Shown here piece by piece: positions 20,465 to 26,592 of a stretch of 26,592 nucleotides of DNA. The stretch comes from a virus. The DNA is taken from IMG/VR virus record IMGVR_UViG_3300046812_000526, positions 1 to 26,592 of that record. The stretch is one strand, 5' to 3'. Made by a program: the position numbers and the translations under genes. Under the pieces are notes generated by a model. It saw nothing but the letters and a program-made list of their open reading frames with translations, searched no databases and had not been told where the DNA came from. Within the stretch, counting starts at the first letter, position 1; every line of letters starts with the position of its first letter.

Positions 20465-22362
20465 GCATTTATCAATCGCCTCGACCGCGTCATCAGTATA
20501 TCGTCCGCGGTGTCGATGGGATTCAGGACGTGCTCGATCGATTGCGCGACGGGATCTTGGCGACGGATACAGAGACCAGTGGACTCGATTGGTGGAATGA
20601 TCGCGTTGGTGCACTCTGCTTCGCGGCCGGGGACACGGCGGCATTCTTCTGCAAGAATGCGCTGGCACCTGCTGCGCGATGGTTTGCTGATCAGGTCAAA
20701 GCAAAGCGCCCGCTCGTGTTTCATAATGGTAAGTACGATCTGCACGTGATCCGCGAGACATTCGGTATCCATGTATCGTATCCTGTGCACGATACGTTAA
20801 TCATGTCCCGGATCCTTGACAACCGAGGCGCGCCACGAGACAAGTTTCCGTTCTTTACGAAGAGTCATGAACTCGATAAACTCGCCATCGCTTTTGTCGA
20901 TGAGGACGCAGGTGAATCGTATCAAGATTTGATCGATGCTATTCGAGAGCGCGTCGGCCGGCGATCCGGCCAGATGAAAGACTGGCTCGTCGCACCGATT
21001 CGATTATCCGGCAAGTATGGCGGATTAGATCCATGGTATACGCTACGACTGTACGATCAGTTCATCTCACGTATCGCACATTGGCCGCAACCGCCAGGAT
21101 ATCCATCACTGATGTCGCTCTACCAGAATGAGCGATGGCTGTTGCTGGCACTGCGCGATATGGAAGAACGTGGAATCTTGATCGACCAGGACTATATGCA
21201 TCAGTGGATCGACAAAGCCAAACGCCGTGTCGATCGACTCGAAGAGAAAATGAATCGACGCGCCGGATACGAGATCAACTGGCGCAGTCCGGTCCAAATC
21301 AAATCGCTCTTCTGGGATGAACTCGGTCTCGAGCAGATCGATGGCGATACCACGAATAAGCGCGCGCTCTTGAAGATGTCGCATCCGCTGGCCGCGATGG
21401 TGCTCAAGCATCGGAAGCAGGCGAAGATGGTATCGTCTGGACGATCATTGCTGGCGCATGTGAAATCCGATGGATCGCTGCATGCATGGTTCAACCAGAA
21501 CGTCGAGACCGGGCGCATGTCCGCGCGTGAGGGTGTGCATCAATTCGCCCGCGATTCAGGCGTGCGTCATGGCGTGATTCCACATCAGGGGACAGTCCTG
21601 CGCTCGGCTGACTATTCGCAGATCGAGATGCGATTCGCCGCGCACTATTCCCTTGAAGATACACTCCTCGAAGGATTCCGCGGTGGAGGCAAGTTTGATA
21701 CCCATGCCGCACTTGCACGACGCATGTTCGGCGTTCCCAAGAATCGTGACCCATCACCGGAACAACGCGATCGCGGCAAGACGATGAACTTCGCCATGCT
21801 CTACGGCGCGGGCATCGATGCAGTGACCGAGCAGTTGATCGACAAGATCAGTCGCGCTGAAGCGATCCAGAGTTGTATCGAACTCGGCTATCGACCATCA
21901 CTCAGTGAATCGCCATTCCGCACGCTGGCGCAACTCCTGCGCGATGCAGTCCGCGAAAGCTATCCCAAGATCTGGGAGTTCACGAAGAACGAAGAAACCA
22001 TCGCAAAGGATCGCGGCTTTGTCGTCGACGCGTTCGGTTATCATCGCTTCCTGGACGAGGAGAAATCGTACAAGGCCATGAACAGCAAACTCCAAGGGAG
22101 TGCTGCGCATCAGGCAAAGGTTGGGATGGTGAACGTGTATCGCGAGCTGCAACTCGGGACCGGTGAACTCGCTATCATCATGCAAGTCCATGACGATGTT
22201 GTGTATGAGAGCGACGGGAATCCTCGCACGGATCGACGAGTGCTTGAACTGCTGGAAGATCATTCAACCTTCCGCGTACCGATCGTTGCGGATCTGAAGG
22301 GAAGCGCGAAGAATTGGGGAGCCAAGGATACCATTGAACTCAAACGACGGAGCGCCGCATGA
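20461..22362 (+). CDS. Family A DNA polymerase with 3'-5' exonuclease
   Basis: 633 residues. The exonuclease motifs are DTET (about 35-38), HNGKYD and YGGLDPWYT. Polymerase motif A is DYSQIEMRFAAHYS (near 384), motif B is RDRGKTMNFAMLYG with the steric position Phe, and motif C is QVHDDVVYE (near 577). The usual motif C is HDE; here the Glu is Asp. The protein lacks the 5'-nuclease domain of bacterial Pol I, as phage enzymes often do. It should be the main replicative polymerase. The start at 20461 overlaps the previous stop. Confidence 0.95.
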   Translation: MSIYQSPRPRHQYIVRGVDGIQDVLDRLRDGILATDTETSGLDWWNDRVGALCFAAGDTAAFFCKNALAPAARWFADQVKAKRPLVFHNGKYDLHVIRETFGIHVSYPVHDTLIMSRILDNRGAPRDKFPFFTKSHELDKLAIAFVDEDAGESYQDLIDAIRERVGRRSGQMKDWLVAPIRLSGKYGGLDPWYTLRLYDQFISRIAHWPQPPGYPSLMSLYQNERWLLLALRDMEERGILIDQDYMHQWIDKAKRRVDRLEEKMNRRAGYEINWRSPVQIKSLFWDELGLEQIDGDTTNKRALLKMSHPLAAMVLKHRKQAKMVSSGRSLLAHVKSDGSLHAWFNQNVETGRMSAREGVHQFARDSGVRHGVIPHQGTVLRSADYSQIEMRFAAHYSLEDTLLEGFRGGGKFDTHAALARRMFGVPKNRDPSPEQRDRGKTMNFAMLYGAGIDAVTEQLIDKISRAEAIQSCIELGYRPSLSESPFRTLAQLLRDAVRESYPKIWEFTKNEETIAKDRGFVVDAFGYHRFLDEEKSYKAMNSKLQGSAAHQAKVGMVNVYRELQLGTGELAIIMQVHDDVVYESDGNPRTDRRVLELLEDHSTFRVPIVADLKGSAKNWGAKDTIELKRRSAA

Positions 22363-23033
22363 CTCGTCCATCTATCAATCTCGAACTCCAATGGAGTCTG
22401 TTGGTGCAACTGACCGAAGACATGACCGTACTCAAGTTTGGTGACAAGGGACTCGGTGCATCGTACAATCGTCTCCTCTCTGGTCTCCGACATGATCGTA
22501 GTAATAATGGCACTCGAATTCTTGGCCTCTATCGCGCACCTGCTTCGAAAGATCGTCACCATGACTTTGAGGGCGGTCTCATCGCACATCTTTTGCAGAT
22601 GTGGCATATCTGGACCGGTCTGCGCAGTGTCATTCGCGCTGGCACTGAAGGAACACATTCGCAACTGAATGACTCGAATGTATGGCGTGCGATCCTCCAT
22701 CACGACTTGAACAAAGTCTATCGCTATCAACTCATATCAGTGCCAGGATGGGCGGTCGACTATGCAAACACAGGAGATCGACTCGATACGTTGCTTGGAA
22801 GCACACACAAGAAACTCAGTCTGTTGATGCAGTATGACATTCCACTCTCTCCGGTCTTGCACAATGCATTGATCTGTTCAGAGGGAGGCTACTCAACCGA
22901 TCGACCACACGCAGGCACAGTATTCGCCAAGGTCGTCTATCTGCTCGATGAATTAAGTGCCAACGTCATTGACCGACTTGACGCGGGGCGCTTCTGGGAT
23001 TCCAAGAATGGTGGACTTAATGAAGAAATCTAA
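22359..23033 (+). CDS. HD-domain phosphohydrolase-like protein
   Basis: 224 residues. HHDFEGGLIAHLLQMW and ILHHDLNKVYRYQL carry the His and Asp spacing of HD-superfamily metal enzymes, and EGGYS follows where a later motif would be. HD enzymes cleave phosphate esters; in phages they often hydrolyse nucleotides or RNA, but the substrate here is unknown. It overlaps the polymerase stop by ATGA. Confidence 0.7.
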   Translation: MTRPSINLELQWSLLVQLTEDMTVLKFGDKGLGASYNRLLSGLRHDRSNNGTRILGLYRAPASKDRHHDFEGGLIAHLLQMWHIWTGLRSVIRAGTEGTHSQLNDSNVWRAILHHDLNKVYRYQLISVPGWAVDYANTGDRLDTLLGSTHKKLSLLMQYDIPLSPVLHNALICSEGGYSTDRPHAGTVFAKVVYLLDELSANVIDRLDAGRFWDSKNGGLNEEI

Positions 23034-23334
23034 ATCGTATCGCGCACCCGATGCAACAAAGACGCAATTTATTCGTATCCTCGACGGATGGACTTGCGTG
23101 CATATGGACCATCAACAGATCGATGGCACGCCCGTTCGATTCGAATATATTGTTGATCCAGAACAACGTATCTATCGTCGTGCTTTATCGTGGGAAGCAC
23201 CGACGCTGGTAATCGATGCCAATATCCTTCCGGCAGAACATCACATTCATCTCGTGCGCATTCGTCGCAAGAGCGTCTGCCGTCTGATCCGGAAAGCATT
23301 CCGGAAACAGCAACGTCTACAAGGATTATCATAA
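23020..23334 (+). CDS. Hypothetical protein, 104 aa
   Basis: Starts MKKSKSYRAPDATKTQFIRI, overlapping the HD gene by 14 bases; an ATG at 23008 is an alternative. Strand-rich middle, very basic C-terminus (KSVCRLIRKAFRKQQRLQGLS). Its stop overlaps the RuvC-like ATG (TAATG). Not recognised; nucleic-acid binding is plausible. Confidence 0.65.
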   Translation: MKKSKSYRAPDATKTQFIRILDGWTCVHMDHQQIDGTPVRFEYIVDPEQRIYRRALSWEAPTLVIDANILPAEHHIHLVRIRRKSVCRLIRKAFRKQQRLQGLS

Positions 23335-23915
23335 TGCTCTACGTTGGGATCGACCCAGGAGAGCGTTGGTGCGGGTTCGCCGCGCTCGAGATCACATCAG
23401 ACGATGTAGTCCGCGTGGAGGCGCGAACCTACGATGTCACAAAGCACGGGGGATACCTGTTCATGGCGAGAGATCTCATCGATCTCCTTCCGCACGCTCG
23501 ACGGGCGCAGATTGTCATCGAAGACTTTCGTATCCGAGGATCCGGGCATCAGCGCTTCAATCACGGTGATACGTTGCGATTCCTTGGCGCACTTGAGTTC
23601 GGTGTGCAGTCGGTGGATCTCTTCGAGCAATTCTTGATCCCGCCGAATGATCGCGGATCACAAGAATCGCGAAAGCTATTCGGTCCAGTCCTTGACCGCT
23701 ATCGCCGGCGCTGGCCAAATCCTCGGCATGAACGATGGAATCATTGTCTCTCGGCGTGGCGCGTGCTCGGCTATCATCTGCTCAAGCATGAAGAGAGCGC
23801 ACTCGCTGAACTTCACGCGATCAAACGAAAGAGTTATCCGAGCGAACAATGGCTGCCGACGTGCTCGAAATTGAATGATCTCATTGCTCCAGCCGCAATT
23901 TGGTCTGGGAAATAG
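23334..23915 (+). CDS. RuvC-like Holliday junction resolvase
   Basis: 193 residues. The first strand carries GIDPGE with the catalytic Asp at about residue 7. IVIEDFRIRG supplies a Glu near residue 62, and RWNHCLSAWRVLGYHL lies where the last acidic helix of the RNase H fold should be. There the expected Asp appears to be replaced by Asn/His. A RuvC-type resolvase would cut recombination intermediates before packaging. It is the last plus-strand gene before the convergent terminators. Confidence 0.75.
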   Translation: MLYVGIDPGERWCGFAALEITSDDVVRVEARTYDVTKHGGYLFMARDLIDLLPHARRAQIVIEDFRIRGSGHQRFNHGDTLRFLGALEFGVQSVDLFEQFLIPPNDRGSQESRKLFGPVLDRYRRRWPNPRHERWNHCLSAWRVLGYHLLKHEESALAELHAIKRKSYPSEQWLPTCSKLNDLIAPAAIWSGK

Positions 23916-23918
23916 AAC

Positions 23919-23952
23919 GGAGACCATCCGGTGTGATGGTCGGATGGTCTCC
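23919..23952 (+). terminator. 12-bp hairpin terminator after RuvC-like gene
   Basis: GGAGACCATCCG (23919-23930) pairs perfectly with CGGATGGTCTCC (23941-23952) around 10 bases, four bases after the stop. The downstream T content is low (CTATTC), so the efficiency is uncertain. Confidence 0.7.
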
Positions 23953-23958
23953 CTATTC

Positions 23959-23985
23959 AAAAAACTCGCCGCCGTTTGGCGGCGA
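23959..23985 (-). terminator. Intrinsic terminator for minus-strand genes
   Basis: Read on the minus strand, TCGCCGCC and GGCGGCGA form an 8-bp stem with a four-base loop (plus 23966-23985), followed by G and six T residues (plus A-run 23959-23964). It ends eight bases beyond the last minus-strand gene and looks canonical. Confidence 0.85.
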
Positions 23986-23992
23986 TGCGAGA

Positions 23993-25138
23993 TCAATGCA
24001 CTGTCTTCTTTATCGTGAACTTCAGGTTGTCCCAGTAGCGTGTTTCATCGACTTTTGAACTCGAGTTCACTTGGTAACCGATGCGCCAATCGGAGAGTTG
24101 AAGTTTCTGACTTGCTCCCCATGACGGATCGATAAACCAGATATCCGAGCGATTCAGTACCGTCGTGTTGTCGAGCGCGATGCGCAACACGCCGTCCTTC
24201 CTACTCGGTGACGAATTGAGCCGCAGATCGATGGTGAGTCGGTGCCAGACGTTCTGTGTGAGTGGCAATCCGGTATAGCCGTACTGGAGGGGCACGGTGA
24301 CTGCGGATCCGATCTGTGTCCCGAATAGATCGACGACCCATTCCATCTGTTGCGACGTGCCAGTCGTGCCTTTGCCGTTTGCCTGCGTAGTGAAAATGAA
24401 GCAGAAGTGATTCTGTTTCGCGGGTGGCGTCACGGACCAGTCGGTGTCGTTTGAGCACCAATAGTTGAATTTCCGGAGACCATCCGCGAGCAAGAGACTG
24501 TCAGTTGGGCCTTTTGCAATGTATAGATCGCCCGTGAAGATGACTTCCTCGCCATAGCTGATCGTGCTCGAATCATTCGGATTGAGCGCGATGCCGTGAT
24601 TGTTATCGTAGTTCCCATTCTCGGGGAAATTGGCGTAGCGAATCGATAGCACTTTGCCACGACCCGAGTTAGTCGGATCGGAAATGACAGCGAGCCAATC
24701 CGCCGGGTAGCTCCCGGCCCATGGATCATAGAACGGTGCGATCGTTCCGCTCTCGAAATCCGTCGCAGCAAATACCTTGAATGTAGTATCAGTCGGCGGT
24801 GGAACGGGGATTTCGACTTTACAAATAGGCGTGACGAGGACCACGATTGAATCCGCCCAGACCGCGACGGAATCATTCGACGCCAGCGTGATATCCCAGA
24901 GACGAGAGAACGTCTTACTCGCCCCGCAGTTCTTAGGGAGAATCGTGCCCGGCGCCGTCGTGAGTACCGTGTCCGTGAGAATGGAATAGTGCCAGCGGAG
25001 CGCGTGACCGACATGCGTTGTGATCGATCCGCGCACCGCACTCGAGACTGGAGGCATCGTTGGAGCCGCCGGTGGCCCCGCGATCCCCAGCGCGCCAGCC
25101 ATCAGCGCGCTGAGGACAGAACTCACTGAGCGGTTCAC
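23993..25138 (-). CDS. Secreted or virion beta-sandwich protein
   Basis: 381 residues, starting with GTG at 25138 in a GTGA overlap with the preceding gene. The N-terminus (VSSVLSALMAGALGIAGPPA, residues 5-24) looks like a signal peptide or small hydrophobic anchor. A Pro/Thr-rich linker (PVPPPTDTTF) precedes a part rich in Gly, Asn, Trp and Tyr with LSIRYANFPENGNYDNNHG and WHRLTIDLRLNSS. That pattern suits a jelly-roll fold like that of polysaccharide lyases and concanavalin-type binders. It may degrade or bind host surface sugars, or be a tail or capsid decoration. Confidence 0.6.
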   Translation of the reverse strand: MNRSVSSVLSALMAGALGIAGPPAAPTMPPVSSAVRGSITTHVGHALRWHYSILTDTVLTTAPGTILPKNCGASKTFSRLWDITLASNDSVAVWADSIVVLVTPICKVEIPVPPPTDTTFKVFAATDFESGTIAPFYDPWAGSYPADWLAVISDPTNSGRGKVLSIRYANFPENGNYDNNHGIALNPNDSSTISYGEEVIFTGDLYIAKGPTDSLLLADGLRKFNYWCSNDTDWSVTPPAKQNHFCFIFTTQANGKGTTGTSQQMEWVVDLFGTQIGSAVTVPLQYGYTGLPLTQNVWHRLTIDLRLNSSPSRKDGVLRIALDNTTVLNRSDIWFIDPSWGASQKLQLSDWRIGYQVNSSSKVDETRYWDNLKFTIKKTVH

Positions 25139-25596
25139 GGAACCGGTGTTTCGCTGACCGGTGTGACCGTACCGTCCGGCGCGGTGACAGTGATCGGCGT
25201 TACCGTCTGTCCGAGCGCCGGATCATCCGCAGTCGCCAGCGCAGTGAGCGCGTCCGCTGCGGTCCCCAGAGCGGTCGCAGCATCGTTCATCTTGGTGAGC
25301 TGCGGTTGCACATCAGCGAGTGTGATCGAACTCTGATTCTTGAACAGATCTGCGATCGCTTGCGTTCCGGCGGTGACTGCGGAACCAATCTTGACGACCG
25401 CGTCGGCCAGGACATTCGTTGACGTATTGAACGCGTCGACGATGTCCTGTTCATTCTTGTTGAGTCCCATAAGAATAGTCTCCTGGAAAGATGTGAGTTG
25501 GCTTTTGAATTCGCTCTGGCCAACCAACAGAGCGTCCAACTGCTGCGAGATATACTTTTCTCGCGCCCTTCGAGTGAGCCCTTTCGGCATCGGCAT
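25135..25596 (-). CDS. Coiled-coil protein, 153 aa
   Basis: Basic N-terminus (MPMPKGLTRRAREKYISQQL), then long Ala/Leu/Asp-rich helices with a spaced coiled-coil pattern and a Thr/Pro-rich end. AGAGGAGG precedes the ATG. Such architecture is common in phage virion or tail-associated proteins, and this one lies between the spanin-like and the secreted protein. No family recognised. Confidence 0.65.
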   Translation of the reverse strand: MPMPKGLTRRAREKYISQQLDALLVGQSEFKSQLTSFQETILMGLNKNEQDIVDAFNTSTNVLADAVVKIGSAVTAGTQAIADLFKNQSSITLADVQPQLTKMNDAATALGTAADALTALATADDPALGQTVTPITVTAPDGTVTPVSETPVP

Positions 25597-25611
25597 GTCG
25601 TTCCTCCTCTT

Positions 25612-26187
25612 TTAGAATAGTCTTAGGTGTCCGTCCACGATCAGTGCGACACACGGTTTCCCGGCAAGTGGCTTTCCGGTCATCACGCACGCGCCCACTC
25701 CTGCTCCGATGCCCCAACTAAATCGTCGCTCCGGCGGAGCGGCGAATACTTTCAATGCGCGTTCATTGCTCTGCCGGAGCGCGATCCCGAGCACGCGCAT
25801 TGAATCCTTCGCCATGATTGTGAAATCGTGGCACGTCTGCGCAAGTAGAAGACAGACTTTATTCGCTGAATCAGCTTTCGCCAGTGTAGCTTGGACAAGC
25901 AGAGTATCTGTCACATGCTTCCGCGCACTATCAATGAGCAGCTGCGTCGGACGAATGATGGTCTGTGTCGCGATACGAACTGTATCCACTTGCGCTGCTT
26001 TCGCATTGATCGCATCTGTCATTAATCGTGTCCGCAATGTATCGCGATCGAATGCCGCTTTCGCCTGTTCCTCGGCACGGATCTTTCCGTCATGCTGATT
26101 TATGGCATATGCGCCCGCGCCGAGAATCACGCCGCTCGCGAGCCCATAGCCGATCACATGAATCGTAAGCCATCCTGGAACGATCAT
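25612..26187 (-). CDS. Spanin-like (Rz-type) protein with N-terminal membrane span
   Basis: 191 residues. A single N-terminal hydrophobic segment (WLTIHVIGYGLASGVILGAG, residues 6-25) is followed by a long charged helical region (to about residue 135), then FAAPPERRFSWGIGAGVGAC and a short end. An inner-membrane anchor and periplasmic coiled coil next to an endolysin are the hallmarks of an i-spanin that links inner and outer membranes in lysis. The ATG overlaps the endolysin stop. A virion protein with a similar layout is an alternative. Confidence 0.6.
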   Translation of the reverse strand: MIVPGWLTIHVIGYGLASGVILGAGAYAINQHDGKIRAEEQAKAAFDRDTLRTRLMTDAINAKAAQVDTVRIATQTIIRPTQLLIDSARKHVTDTLLVQATLAKADSANKVCLLLAQTCHDFTIMAKDSMRVLGIALRQSNERALKVFAAPPERRFSWGIGAGVGACVMTGKPLAGKPCVALIVDGHLRLF

Positions 26188-26592
26188 TCGGAGCCTCGCG
26201 GATAATGGACACAGACTTTGCTGGTACTTGAAACGATGTGTTCAGCTACACGATCCCCATTGGATGAGAGTCCATCGGCCGATGTATTGCCGGCGATCGT
26301 CGTGAGTGCTGGCGCGGTCTCTTCGATCATCGCGACATGATGCGGAGTGCCATCGTCGTGCACGGAGAAGATCAGATCCCCGGGGACTGCCTCGCTCAAT
26401 GGAACGATCCATCCTTGCGCGCGTGCATATGCGAGCGCCGCTTGCGTCGAACCATTGATGTCTTCCTGCCGAGGGAATGGAGATTCACCGGCGAACACGA
26501 TGTCCAGTACGAATCCGATCGCCATGAAACCACACCAGGAATCAGATGAAGTCACATTGCCGAGTCCCCAATGGCGCACGGCTTCCACACGG
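26184..26592 (-). CDS. Endolysin: CHAP/NlpC-P60-type peptidase, 5' end at window edge
   Basis: About 135 residues of a papain-like peptidoglycan hydrolase. DSWCGFMAIGFV supplies the catalytic Cys, VPGDLIF the usual conserved strand, HHVAMIE the His and AGNTS the polar residue. This order matches CHAP and NlpC/P60 domains, which cut peptide cross-links in the cell wall. The frame stays open to the edge, so the N-terminus may be longer; a GTG at 26588 is also possible. It shares an ATGA overlap with the spanin-like gene. Confidence 0.75.
   Translation of the reverse strand, partial: RVEAVRHWGLGNVTSSDSWCGFMAIGFVLDIVFAGESPFPRQEDINGSTQAALAYARAQGWIVPLSEAVPGDLIFSVHDDGTPHHVAMIEETAPALTTIAGNTSADGLSSNGDRVAEHIVSSTSKVCVHYPRGSE

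Overview
The window looks like part of the genome of a tailed double-stranded DNA phage, or a phage-like element, from an uncultivated bacterium. Genes are densely packed, many with ATGA or GTGA stop/start overlaps, and there are many very small genes. A full phage-type replication and recombination set is present, and a lysis block lies on the opposite strand. Shine-Dalgarno sequences are of the AGGAG type and base composition is moderately GC-rich. Two genes have lipoprotein signal peptides and there is a spanin-like protein, so a diderm host is likely. The host cannot be named from this sequence. No terminase, portal, capsid, integrase, tRNA, CRISPR array or insertion sequence was seen.

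Layout. (1) 1-1971 (+): the end of an unknown gene, a P-loop kinase-like protein, a GT-B glycosyltransferase-like protein and a small helix-turn-helix protein. The kinase and glycosyltransferase resemble components of DNA-base hypermodification systems. (2) 1972-2803: about 830 bases with little or no coding, but with a possible pseudoknot, a 9-bp hairpin and a perfect 17-bp inverted repeat. (3) 2804-11226 (+): small, mostly unrecognised genes, several with Cys-pair zinc-binding motifs, around a soluble FtsK/SpoIIIE-type translocase and a protein resembling the uracil-DNA-glycosylase superfamily. Ten genes, nine here plus the first lipoprotein gene at 11249, are preceded by a recurring element, (T)TACCCT-N4-6-AGGAGA-N5-9-ATG. 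It could be a phage promoter or a small hairpin masking the ribosome-binding site. (4) 11249-12453 (+): two lipoproteins and two membrane proteins. (5) 12450-23915 (+): an SNF2-type helicase, a Cas4/RecB-like PD-(D/E)XK nuclease, a Sak4-like recombination ATPase, a single-stranded-DNA-binding-like protein with a huge acidic tail, a primase-polymerase/SF3 helicase, a family A DNA polymerase, an HD-domain protein and a RuvC-like resolvase. (6) 23916-23992: convergent terminators. (7) 23993-26592 (-): a CHAP/NlpC-like endolysin (cut by the window edge), a spanin-like protein, a coiled-coil protein and a secreted or virion beta-sandwich protein.

Working model. PrimPol/SF3 helicase and Pol A copy the genome. 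Sak4, the SSB-like protein, the nuclease, the SNF2 helicase and the RuvC-like enzyme form a recombination-dependent replication set. FtsK may move or package DNA. The kinase and glycosyltransferase may decorate bases. Late lysis functions are read from the opposite strand. The most unusual points are the repeated motif before genes, two perfect inverted repeats of 16-17 bp that share an exact 53-nt spacer, the roughly 93-residue acidic tract followed by a basic AT-hook-like end on the SSB-like protein, and GC-rich intergenic regions that share an 11-base motif and carry a G-quadruplex pattern.
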